Assembly (NCBI GenBank): GCA_003650125.1
Contig: QNFX01000023.1
Location: 1-35,380, forward strand
Source of the DNA: Campylobacterota bacterium
Lineage (GTDB): Bacteria; Bdellovibrionota; Bacteriovoracia; Bacteriovoracales; Bacteriovoracaceae
Length of the DNA stretch: 35,380 nucleotides
Reading direction: 5' to 3'
This document shows positions 26,015-33,530 of this stretch, piece after piece (position 1 is the first letter of the stretch; the number at the start of each line of letters is the position of its first letter). The position numbers and the translations under genes are program-made. A model generated the notes under the pieces. That model saw nothing but the letters and a program-made list of their open reading frames with translations, had not been told where the DNA came from and did no database searches.

Positions 26015-28150
26015 TTACTCAGACAGAAATTCAGCGGCCCCCGGGAGTACTTTACGGGGTTTTGAGCCCTCAGTGGCCCCCACAATTCCTTTTTCTTCCA
26101 TCTCTTCAATAAGATTGGCAGCTCGATTATAACCTATTTTTAGCCTTCGCTGGAGCATGGAGGCACTGGCCGATTTATGTTCTACTACCACTTTTACAGC
26201 TTGTTCAAAAAGCTCATCTTCTGATTCCCCATCAGCTTTGATAAAAAAAGAACCTGGAAGATCATTTGATTTCTCTAAAAATTTTAAGGCACCCGCATCA
26301 AATTCTAATTCAAATTTTTTCAATTTATCGGCGAGGTCTTCAATTTCATCCTCAGTGACAAAGGCCCCGTGTATCCTTACGGTTTCGATTCCAGATTTAT
26401 AAAGCATATCTCCTTTACCTAGAAGAAGTTCTGCTCCCTGAGCATTTAAAATAGTTCGTGAATCGATACTAGTAGTTACTCTAAAAGAAATTCTGGTAGG
26501 GAAATTAGATTTTATAAGACCGGTGATAACATCAACTGATGGCCTTTGGGTGGCCAAGACTAAATGAATCCCTGCCGCTCTTGCTTTAGCGGCGATTCTA
26601 CAGACATTATTTTCAATCTCTTTTCCACTCTTAGTTAAAATAAGATCTGCAAACTCATCTATGACAATAACTAAAAATGGAAGATCAAATTCTTTAGTTC
26701 CCTCAGGATAAAGATCTCGAATCTCGCCTATCATATCCTTGCTGGCCGATTCCATCTTCTCATTAAAGCCTTCAATATTTCTCACACCAAATCTTTTAAG
26801 AATAGAATAACGCCTTTCCATTTCAGTGGTGGCCCATCTGAGCGCCTGAGCTGCTTTGGATGCCTCCGTTATAACGGGCATTACCAGATGGGGGAGGTCT
26901 GTATAAAGGGCCAGTTCTAATTGTTTTGGATCGATAAGAATAAGTTTAAGTTCTTTAGGAGTTCTTTTAATTAACAGAGAAAATAAAAGTGAGTTTATAA
27001 AAACTGATTTACCCGCTCCCGTTGCTCCCGCCACTAGCATATGAGGCATATTGGCCAAATTTGCTACAAAGACTTCACCAAAGGCATCTTTTCCCATGGA
27101 AATAGGAAGGCTGTAAGTTGAATTTTCAAATTGCTTGGAGTGAAGAATCTCTCCTAGATAGATAATTTCTCGTGGGTTTCTTGGCACTTCTATTCCTACA
27201 GTTGTCCTACCTTTCATGGGATAGACAATTCTAATAGGAATTCCATACAGGGCCAGAGAGAGATCTTGTTGGTGATTAGTTATTTTTGAGACTTTTACAC
27301 CTGGTCCTAGTTCAAGTTCAAAGGTATCAACCACAGGCCCTTTTAAAACATTAATGATCTCTCCTTCTATTTTAAATTCTGCGAGTTTGGATTCGATGCT
27401 TGAGATAATATCATTGAAATACTGATTTGATGGTGGCCTTACTGTTTTCTTTAATCTTTTTGTAGCGACAGTAGACATCAATTTAAAATACTTATTTTCA
27501 TCAAGCTCTTTAGACCCGGAGTTGAGACTCTCTACAGATTTCTTCTTTGGTTTAATGGAAAAAGGTATTTTGGTAACAGGTTTTTCTATATCTTCTACTT
27601 CGTTTTTTTTCTGACGTTTTGGTAGCTTTATTTGCGGTCGTTTAAATTTAAAATTCTTAGCGCGCTCTAAAAGATTATTATAAGAAGATCTAAGCGTATT
27701 GAAAAAATCCGCTCTAAAAGAACTGGCCAAAAAAGCAAATGCAAAAACTGGAATTAAAAGGATTGAAACAAAAGATGGGATAAATTCATTTAACAGATAT
27801 GCGATTCCTTGCCCTAGAAAAATAGGAAAAAATGAGTTGGTAAAAAATAAAAAAAGCCCTAATAAAAAAACGATGTTAAATAGATCTGCTTTAAATTCTC
27901 TCCTCGAATATTTAAAAGCATAAAAAAAGCAGAAGGCAAAAAAGGGAAAGAAAATCCAAGGCCCCGTGAAATATCCAATAAAGGCCATAAAAGATGTCAG
28001 ATAGTAAGTTAAAAAATTATAGGATGAGCTTGATGAAGAAATAGTAAAATAGTTGTCGGGAAGAACATCAATATAATAAAACGCTAGAAAAGATATCAAC
28101 GTTAAAAGAAATAGACCAAAAAGCTCTAGCTTTAAAATTTTTGCATTCAT
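26015..28150 (-). CDS. ftsK: DNA translocase FtsK/SpoIIIE family
   Basis: A 711-residue septal DNA pump that moves chromosomes and assists dimer resolution at division. Four or so N-terminal membrane helices (residues 8-140) are followed by a short Lys/Pro-rich linker (to about 240). The motor has Walker A GATGAGKS at 375-382 and Walker B LVIVIDEFADL (Asp498-Glu499). The C-terminal gamma winged helix (about 640-705, MLQRRLKIGYNRAANLIEEME) normally reads polar DNA motifs. The linker is much shorter than in E. coli FtsK, as in many non-enteric FtsKs. GGGAG precedes ATG 28150. TTGGAA (28200-28195), 18 bp, then TAAAAT (28176-28171) is a possible own promoter. Confidence 0.95.
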   Translation of the reverse strand: MNAKILKLELFGLFLLTLISFLAFYYIDVLPDNYFTISSSSSSYNFLTYYLTSFMAFIGYFTGPWIFFPFFAFCFFYAFKYSRREFKADLFNIVFLLGLFLFFTNSFFPIFLGQGIAYLLNEFIPSFVSILLIPVFAFAFLASSFRADFFNTLRSSYNNLLERAKNFKFKRPQIKLPKRQKKNEVEDIEKPVTKIPFSIKPKKKSVESLNSGSKELDENKYFKLMSTVATKRLKKTVRPPSNQYFNDIISSIESKLAEFKIEGEIINVLKGPVVDTFELELGPGVKVSKITNHQQDLSLALYGIPIRIVYPMKGRTTVGIEVPRNPREIIYLGEILHSKQFENSTYSLPISMGKDAFGEVFVANLANMPHMLVAGATGAGKSVFINSLLFSLLIKRTPKELKLILIDPKQLELALYTDLPHLVMPVITEASKAAQALRWATTEMERRYSILKRFGVRNIEGFNEKMESASKDMIGEIRDLYPEGTKEFDLPFLVIVIDEFADLILTKSGKEIENNVCRIAAKARAAGIHLVLATQRPSVDVITGLIKSNFPTRISFRVTTSIDSRTILNAQGAELLLGKGDMLYKSGIETVRIHGAFVTEDEIEDLADKLKKFELEFDAGALKFLEKSNDLPGSFFIKADGESEDELFEQAVKVVVEHKSASASMLQRRLKIGYNRAANLIEEMEEKGIVGATEGSKPRKVLPGAAEFLSE

Positions 28151-28170
28151 GAGAGTTCTCCCTTTTCTAA

Positions 28171-28200
28171 ATTTTAACTTAAATTTACAGGGAGTTCCAA
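28171..28200 (-). promoter_or_regulatory. candidate promoter of ftsK
   Basis: TTGGAA (28200-28195), an 18-bp spacer and TAAAAT (28176-28171) on the minus strand lie in the 58-nt gap between the FHA-protein gene and ftsK. Confidence 0.35.
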
Positions 28201-28208
28201 AAACTTTT

Positions 28209-28877
28209 TTATAGGTCTAGCTCTAGCTTAGAAGAGCCTGTCTCATGGGATAGTTCTTTGAGGATTTTGGCCAGATCTTTTTTCTTTGCTTTGATCGCTT
28301 TGGCGATGGGATTTATTTCTTCCTTATTGGCCTCAAACTTCTCCTTAAGGTCTTCAATTTCACTTCCAATTTTCTTTATTTGTTCCTCATAAGTCTTTCT
28401 TTTTGCAAGGAGGTCATTAACCTGCACCTTTATATCTTCCGCATTTTTTAGATAATCTGGAAGGCCACTGTTTAATTTATCAATTTCATCTTGAATTAGA
28501 TTTGCTGTCTTTAGTTTTTCAGGATCGTAATCACTTGCAGCTGATTCTTGATAAGATTCTATTATTTCGTTTATTTTAAAATTTTTAGGTGTTCCATGAA
28601 GAGAAAATATAAATGAGTCCTCTCCTATAGTTACCAGTGAATAATCTTCTAAAGGGATAATAAATCTCTCTGGCAAACGCTTCATATTTACTAATACATC
28701 ATTTTTGGTTTTTAAATTTAAAAGATAGGTTCCAGTGTCTAAAACATGAAATTGTGCCTGTTTTTGTTCCACTTCTCCGGCAACAGACAAATCGACCTCA
28801 TCTCCCTTTCCAATGATAAACCCATTGGAGATTTCAATAAACTCTTTTGATTCTAAATTGTATAATCCGGCCGACAT
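28209..28877 (-). CDS. FHA-like domain protein with C-terminal coiled coil
   Basis: A 222-residue protein. Residues 5-95 look like a forkhead-associated beta-sandwich: GFIIGKGDEVDLSV, then KQAQFHVLDTGTYLLNL, then NDVLVN, and LVTIGEDSFIFSL at the end. The usual phosphothreonine-binding Arg and Ser/His (G-R...S-x-x-H) are changed: Lys in IGKG, and Gln-Phe-His in QAQFH. Phosphopeptide binding is therefore uncertain. The second half (about 130-212) is a charged heptad-like coiled coil that would dimerise. It lies upstream of ftsK on the same strand, so a division or envelope role is possible but unproven. Confidence 0.7.
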   Translation of the reverse strand: MSAGLYNLESKEFIEISNGFIIGKGDEVDLSVAGEVEQKQAQFHVLDTGTYLLNLKTKNDVLVNMKRLPERFIIPLEDYSLVTIGEDSFIFSLHGTPKNFKINEIIESYQESAASDYDPEKLKTANLIQDEIDKLNSGLPDYLKNAEDIKVQVNDLLAKRKTYEEQIKKIGSEIEDLKEKFEANKEEINPIAKAIKAKKKDLAKILKELSHETGSSKLELDL

Positions 28878-29071
28878 ATCTTCAATTATCGGAAGTTTCT
28901 TAATATTTTATAATATCACTATAAGATTAGTTACTTGGGAGTAATTTAAGGCCAATTTTTTAAACAAAATTTATCGTTATCACTAGGCGCTTTTTCACAT
29001 GAAATGAAATAATGCATTGTAAGTCTTCTCTCTAAGCATTATTTATTTATAAGAACCTTTAAGGGAGGACT

Positions 29072-29347
29072 ATGGAGAATGTGAGAGATTTTTACCTAGA
29101 ATTATCACCTATTATCGCTAAGTCTAAAATTCCATTAGATACTCTCTGTCGCGAAAGTTTTGCCTCCAAAGTTACTATTTGGAGGTGGATTAATAGCATA
29201 AATAAAAAATATCCTGATCCTCATAAGGTCTTATCTGTACTTTCCAGGATTTCCGGAAAAAAAGAAATTGACGATATCGCTGGACACTATGGAGGGGAAA
29301 TTCAAAACTTCCTCGAGGGGCAATTTGGTATTAATAGAATTTTTTAG
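29072..29347 (+). CDS. small helix-turn-helix-like protein
   Basis: A 91-residue protein, probably a DNA-binding regulator. The segment LDTLCRESFASKVTIWRWIN has the spacing of a helix-turn-helix with a Trp-containing recognition helix. It is followed by DPHKVLSVLSRISGKKEIDDIAGHYGG, which looks like a helical extension. I think similar domains occur at the N-terminus of longer proteins in Bdellovibrio relatives, but I cannot confirm it. GGGAGG (29063-29068) lies only 3 nt before ATG 29072, which is a tight spacing. It stands alone, convergent with the barrel gene at a 3-nt distance. Target genes are unknown. Confidence 0.7.
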   Translation: MENVRDFYLELSPIIAKSKIPLDTLCRESFASKVTIWRWINSINKKYPDPHKVLSVLSRISGKKEIDDIAGHYGGEIQNFLEGQFGINRIF

Positions 29348-29350
29348 AAT

Positions 29351-29911
29351 TCACAAGAGATCAGCATAAAAACCAACCGAGATTAAAAACCAGTTTCCGG
29401 TGAGCTTATCATCACTACCTAGAGCGATATCTCCAACAGATGAATCGTACTCATATTTTCTATATTCACCGTTGATGGAAACAAAAGGTAAAAAAGTCCA
29501 ACCGACTCCTGCCCCATAACCAAATCCATTTAATTTGGTGCCATTTAAATTATCCATTTTCAACTCGGATTGTATGTAATAGCTGGCCCAAAACCTTAAC
29601 ATGATGGGAAGATCAATTCCGGCAAACACTCCATAGTCAGTTCGAGGTGAGGGAATTTTATAACCTATGCCACTGCTGTTATCCATATATTCAAAATAAT
29701 TATCAGACCAAGAATACTCGCCCCCAAAAATTAAAAAGTTAAAAACTTTAACACCTAAGCGACCATTTACGACCATTCCATCATATTGGACATCAGCATA
29801 ATTTTCTTTTTCCCATTCATTGGAAATCCCATAACCAACGTTCCCCTCTACAATAAGCCAGGCCTGTGCAGGGTGAGAAAATAAACAAAATAAAATTAAA
29901 AGTTTTTTCAT
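29351..29911 (-). CDS. small outer-membrane beta-barrel protein
   Basis: A 186-residue exported protein. The signal peptide is KKLLILFCLFSHPAQA (cleavage after residue 17). The rest alternates hydrophobic and polar residues with aromatic girdles and glycines (VEGNVGYGIS, VNGRLGVKVFNFLIFGGEYSWS, GFGYGAGVGWTFLPFVSINGEYRKYEY). It ends in WFLISVGFYADLL. This fits an eight-stranded OmpA/OmpX-size barrel. No peptidoglycan-binding domain is present. The function is unknown. Confidence 0.75.
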   Translation of the reverse strand: MKKLLILFCLFSHPAQAWLIVEGNVGYGISNEWEKENYADVQYDGMVVNGRLGVKVFNFLIFGGEYSWSDNYFEYMDNSSGIGYKIPSPRTDYGVFAGIDLPIMLRFWASYYIQSELKMDNLNGTKLNGFGYGAGVGWTFLPFVSINGEYRKYEYDSSVGDIALGSDDKLTGNWFLISVGFYADLL

Positions 29912-30055
29912 AGTTCCTACTTAATTTTTCCATTATCAAAGGGATAAGGCCTTAAAAAAGATAACGTGAGTCGCCATGCCAATTGACGCAATACATATGT
30001 AACAAATTGTTAGACTAAAGTGAATGAATTTTTTGCAATTACAATGCTCCATGCT

Positions 30056-30085
30056 TTGACGCGCGCATAGTCAAGAGTTTATATT
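30056..30085 (+). promoter_or_regulatory. candidate sigma70 promoter of the serine protease gene
   Basis: TTGACG (30056-30061), an 18-bp spacer and TATATT (30080-30085) lie 36 nt before the TTG start. This is one of the best -35/-10 pairs in the window. Confidence 0.6.
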
Positions 30086-30121
30086 CTAAGTGCTCGAAAA
30101 TACATAACTCAAGAGGATTAT

Positions 30122-30910
30122 TTGGAAAAGAAATCAACCTTTCTGACTATATTGCTATTTTTTATAACTTCAAGTGCATTTAGCTCTTTTGATAAGGCCA
30201 TTATAGGAGACTTTGAACCAGACTGGTTTTCTGTAACCAACTTGGATAAATCAGGAATAGAATTCCTCAATTCCAGGTCCGTGGGTTACCTCAAAAAAAG
30301 CGATGGTCGCTGCACAGGTTTTCTAATCTCTGAAGATATCGTCATGACTAATCATCACTGCATTGAAAATGCCACCTTGGCGACTTCTGCCAAGATGATC
30401 TTTAATGTGATCGAAGGGACAACTCGAAATGACTGGGAAAAAAGCACTTATGAATGCAAAACATTTATTGGAAATAACGATCTTCTAGATTACTCATTAA
30501 TCCGCTGTGATGGAAAACCTGGCAAGAAATATGGTCATCTGACACTTTCTGAAACTGATGCTGATGAATTTGATGAAGTATACCTAATCCATCAAAACTG
30601 TGATTATAAGACAAATAAAAGATGTTACCGACAAAAAGTAATCTCTAGAGGATTTTTAGATCCTCATCCCAAACACAAAAAAGAACATAATTTTAATCAT
30701 ACTGCAGATACTTTAAGTGGTTCTTCAGGTGCACCGATCATTGGCCCCACTAAAAATACTGTTATTGGGATTCATTATAATGGTTACTATGAAAATCAAA
30801 ATAGAGACCTCGGTAGAGGTGTCATCAATTCTGCCATGAAAATGAATCTCATCGTAAAAGATATTAGGGAAAAATTTCCTGAAATAATTGATGAGATTTC
30901 AATCGACTAA
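30122..30910 (+). CDS. exported trypsin-like serine protease
   Basis: A 262-residue S1-type protease with a signal peptide (TFLTILLFFITSSAFS), so it acts in the periplasm or outside the cell. The catalytic triad is visible: His79 in MTNHHC, Asp123 in NDLLDYSLIRC and Ser202 in LSGSSGAPI (GSSGAP in place of GDSGGP). Cys64 and Cys80 would form the usual disulfide beside the histidine, and more Cys pairs follow. It is closest to the V8/glutamyl-endopeptidase-like bacterial trypsins. The start is TTG 30122 with AAGAGGA just upstream. In a predatory or scavenging relative this could digest host protein, but that is speculation. Confidence 0.88.
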   Translation: MEKKSTFLTILLFFITSSAFSSFDKAIIGDFEPDWFSVTNLDKSGIEFLNSRSVGYLKKSDGRCTGFLISEDIVMTNHHCIENATLATSAKMIFNVIEGTTRNDWEKSTYECKTFIGNNDLLDYSLIRCDGKPGKKYGHLTLSETDADEFDEVYLIHQNCDYKTNKRCYRQKVISRGFLDPHPKHKKEHNFNHTADTLSGSSGAPIIGPTKNTVIGIHYNGYYENQNRDLGRGVINSAMKMNLIVKDIREKFPEIIDEISID

Positions 30911-30994
30911 GTACCTGATTAAAATTATCTCTATCTAGTTGTCACTTTTTTCCATTAATCCTTTCAAAGACTATTTCACGCTAAAATAGATCAA

Positions 30995-31978
30995 ATGAGA
31001 AAAAATAAGATTATTGCTCTTTTGGTTTTCCTCCTGTTGGCCGTATCAGGGGGAACACTTGGATATTATTTCATCGAAAATTGGACTTTATTTGAGTCCC
31101 TATACATGACTATCATAACCCTAACTACCACTGGATTTATGGAAGTAAGGCCTCTCTCTATTGAGGGTCGAGCTTTTACCATGATTCTTCTAGTACTTGG
31201 TATGGGGATAGTTGTATTTTCAATTTCTTCCATTATGACTTTCGTAATGGGTATCGACTTCAAAGAACACAGGAGAAGAAAAATGCAGGAAAAGATTGAT
31301 GCTTTAAAAGATCATTCCATTGTTTGTGGTTTTGGCCGGATGGGCAAAATTATTTGTAGTGAGTTATCCGATGCGGGTCATAAATTCGTTGTTATTTCCA
31401 AAACTTTTCCTGAAGAAGAAAATTTCAAACATCTCTACATTACTGGAGATGCATCTCATGATGAAATCTTAATTAAGGCCGGAATAAAAAATGCAAGTAA
31501 CTTAATTACAGTTATTGATAATGATCACGACTCACTCTATTTAACTCTTGCAGCGAGATCACTTAATTCAAAACTTCATATTATGGCCCGAGCAAATCAA
31601 GAGAGTGCTGAAAGTAAGCTAAAGCTTGCGGGCGCCACAAGAGTTTTTCTCCCCCTTATTATGTCGGGACACAAAGTGGCCGAATCAATATTAAATCCGG
31701 CAGTAGAAGATATTTTAAATATCTCTGGAGTAAGTGAAAGAGATGGTCAATTTCAACTAGCAGATGTCTACCTTAAATCAAGTTCTCCGCTAATAGGAAA
31801 AACTCTTAAGAATTGTGGTTTTACTAAAAAAGAAATACTTATCGTTGGTATCAGAAAAATAGATAAGACTTTTTATTTTGCACCCGGTGGTGATTATGAA
31901 TTTGAGCTTGGTGATTGCCTTATCGCTCTTGGAACTAAAGAAAATTATCAATATATAATGAGTAGTGGAATTGTTTAG
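30995..31978 (+). CDS. two-helix potassium channel with RCK (TrkA-N/TrkA-C) domain
   Basis: A 327-residue inner-membrane channel. Two membrane helices (residues 6-25 and 62-86) flank a pore loop WTLFESLYMTIITLTTTGFME. A cytoplasmic Rossmann-type RCK domain follows (IVCGFGRMGKIICSEL, residues 109-124; DASHDEILIKAGI; VIDNDHDSLYLTLAAR), then a TrkA-C domain (SPLIGKTLKNCGF and the EFELGDCLIALG end). RCK domains gate channels with nucleotides, Ca2+ or Na+. The selectivity filter reads Thr-Thr-Gly-Phe-Met (45-49), so the usual second glycine is methionine. It is convergent with a tiny membrane ORF with a 4-nt stop overlap. Confidence 0.92.
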   Translation: MRKNKIIALLVFLLLAVSGGTLGYYFIENWTLFESLYMTIITLTTTGFMEVRPLSIEGRAFTMILLVLGMGIVVFSISSIMTFVMGIDFKEHRRRKMQEKIDALKDHSIVCGFGRMGKIICSELSDAGHKFVVISKTFPEEENFKHLYITGDASHDEILIKAGIKNASNLITVIDNDHDSLYLTLAARSLNSKLHIMARANQESAESKLKLAGATRVFLPLIMSGHKVAESILNPAVEDILNISGVSERDGQFQLADVYLKSSSPLIGKTLKNCGFTKKEILIVGIRKIDKTFYFAPGGDYEFELGDCLIALGTKENYQYIMSSGIV

Positions 31979-32169
31979 CTAAAAATAAGTATTCTCATCC
32001 CCCCTAAAAAGAACAAAAATGAAATTATTAGATATCTCGAAGGCCATTTTTTATCGATAATACATTCAAACAGGTTCGCAAATATGGTCCCTGTAATCGC
32101 GATACCTGATAGGGAGGTGAGAGCAAATCCAAAATTTGAGCCTAGGGCCAATAAATAAACGCTATTCAT
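31975..32169 (-). CDS. small membrane protein of unknown function
   Basis: A 64-residue ORF with two hydrophobic stretches (about 4-34 and 46-62) separated by a charged loop ECIIDKKWPSRY. The family is unknown. For it: it meets the channel gene with the same interlocked 4-nt stop overlap as three other real convergent pairs in this window. Against it: no Shine-Dalgarno sequence before ATG 32169, and it begins 17 nt after a strong terminator, so it would need read-through. Confidence 0.4.
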   Translation of the reverse strand: MNSVYLLALGSNFGFALTSLSGIAITGTIFANLFECIIDKKWPSRYLIISFLFFLGGMRILIFS

Positions 32170-32185
32170 GGTTATTAATTATGAC

Positions 32186-32216
32186 AAAAAAAAAGGCCAC
32201 TTCAAAGAGTGGCCTT
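32186..32216 (-). terminator. intrinsic terminator of the alpha/beta hydrolase gene
   Basis: On the minus strand AAGGCCACT pairs perfectly with AGTGGCCTT (32216-32208 and 32201-32193) around a 6-nt loop. A run of T follows to 32186. It lies 8 nt after the hydrolase stop. Confidence 0.92.
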
Positions 32217-32224
32217 CATTCTTT

Positions 32225-33238
32225 TTATTGAAATAAATTAAAGAACTTTTCAAAGAACCCCTGATTCGATGATGGCCTTGAAAGTTTTTCATCTTCCTTC
32301 TCCAAGCGCTCCTTAAGAAACTCAAAGATTAGATCATGTCTATACAGATTCTTTAATATAGTCGGAAAATGCTCGGCGTCAAAAGAGATATGATCAGGCT
32401 TCCCAAAGGCCTTCCAAAGCATCCATTGGTTCTTGGTATTAACTGCCGAATCGTCATCACCAATTACCATATAGATATCTTCTTTATTCCTTCTACGGGC
32501 AAAAAACATAGGATCAAAAAGTATGCTCTTTTCTAAAATCTTTTGAAATTCAAAAGGAGTATCTATTTCTTCCACTTCCATCCTGGCCTCTCTAAAGCTA
32601 GCAGCGATGTCCTGTTGAGAAGTGGCCATAATCTCGGGGATCTGACCACCGCCAACAACAATAATCGCACCATCAATTCGATCTTCTATACCTACATAAA
32701 TTCCCAGCAGAAGGGCCCCAAGGCTCATTCCATAACTTCCAATTTTATTGTGATCAATTTCAGGTCTGGTTTCAGCAAAATCAATTAATAGACGAGCTGA
32801 GGTAAGGATTGAAACCAAGGCCCGATTAAAGTCTTTTAAAGGCCTTTCATAATCATTAATTTTTTCATTATATTTTAAAATAAAGACATTATACCCTTTG
32901 GTCATAAAAGCATGGGCCATGCCTTTATCAACGGGTGTGATATCTACAATAGGGGGGATGATTATCATTAAAGGTCTTTTGTCTTCTTCTTTTGATTTAT
33001 AATAAAAAAATTCAGTATCAAATTCAGTCTTAGACCATGGGTGAATGGATGATAGTTTTACCTTTAAAATATTGTATTTTTTTTTCTTACGATATTTTTT
33101 AATTTTTTCTAAAGTGTAGTTATTATCATAATCAAGCAATCGCAATCTACGATTCATCTCTCTTCTTGAAATATCTAGATAACCCGCGCCTGCAGTCAAG
33201 CTGAGCAAAAGCCCGATTAACGTTATATATTTAAGCAT
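32225..33238 (-). CDS. exported alpha/beta hydrolase
   Basis: A 337-residue hydrolase with an N-terminal signal peptide (YITLIGLLLSLTAGAG). After a basic region (KKYRKKKKYN near residue 50) the core starts with LMIIIPPIVDITP, a typical oxyanion-side strand. The nucleophile is Ser172 in the elbow GSYGMSLGA (G-M-S-L-G). Asp261 or 262 in VIGDDDSAV and His290 in DAEHFP complete a plausible triad. It may be an esterase or peptidase with an extracytoplasmic substrate; the substrate is unknown. GGAGG precedes ATG 33238. A short reading frame ends inside its first codons (see findings). Confidence 0.85.
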   Translation of the reverse strand: MLKYITLIGLLLSLTAGAGYLDISRREMNRRLRLLDYDNNYTLEKIKKYRKKKKYNILKVKLSSIHPWSKTEFDTEFFYYKSKEEDKRPLMIIIPPIVDITPVDKGMAHAFMTKGYNVFILKYNEKINDYERPLKDFNRALVSILTSARLLIDFAETRPEIDHNKIGSYGMSLGALLLGIYVGIEDRIDGAIIVVGGGQIPEIMATSQQDIAASFREARMEVEEIDTPFEFQKILEKSILFDPMFFARRRNKEDIYMVIGDDDSAVNTKNQWMLWKAFGKPDHISFDAEHFPTILKNLYRHDLIFEFLKERLEKEDEKLSRPSSNQGFFEKFFNLFQ

Positions 33239-33492
33239 TCATCCTCCAAGGACTCGATACATAGAGACCATCGGTATATTTCGACCTCTCATTTAATCGC
33301 ATTTCTATGCCAGTAATTTTTCTAAATTTTTATTATTTATAAATAAGAAATGGTGCCACTTTATTAACACGAGCCATCACAAAAAAAATACTTGCAAACT
33401 ACGCATCTCAAATTTAACAGGGATTTCAATATAATAAGAATCATCTGAAATATTCATAGCTCTATAAAAAAGATTGTCATGGGGAAGTAAAG

Positions 33493-33519
33493 AAAAAAGA
33501 CCTCTCCGAAGAGAGGCCT
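33493..33519 (-). terminator. intrinsic terminator of the EPS-repeat surface protein gene
   Basis: On the minus strand AGGCCTCTC (33519-33511) pairs with GAGAGGTCT (33506-33498), with one G-U pair, around a TTCG tetraloop. Six T follow to 33493. It lies 12 nt past the stop codon. Confidence 0.92.
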
Positions 33520-33530
33520 TTCATTTGAAA

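Noticed and set aside
28878-29071. Possible regulatory RNA before the HTH-like gene
   Set aside because: Only AT-rich sequence without a clear hairpin or strong promoter pair is visible.
29912-30121. Possible RNA gene in the 210-bp divergent gap
   Set aside because: I found only the protease promoter candidate; there is no tRNA-like fold or terminator to support a transcript.
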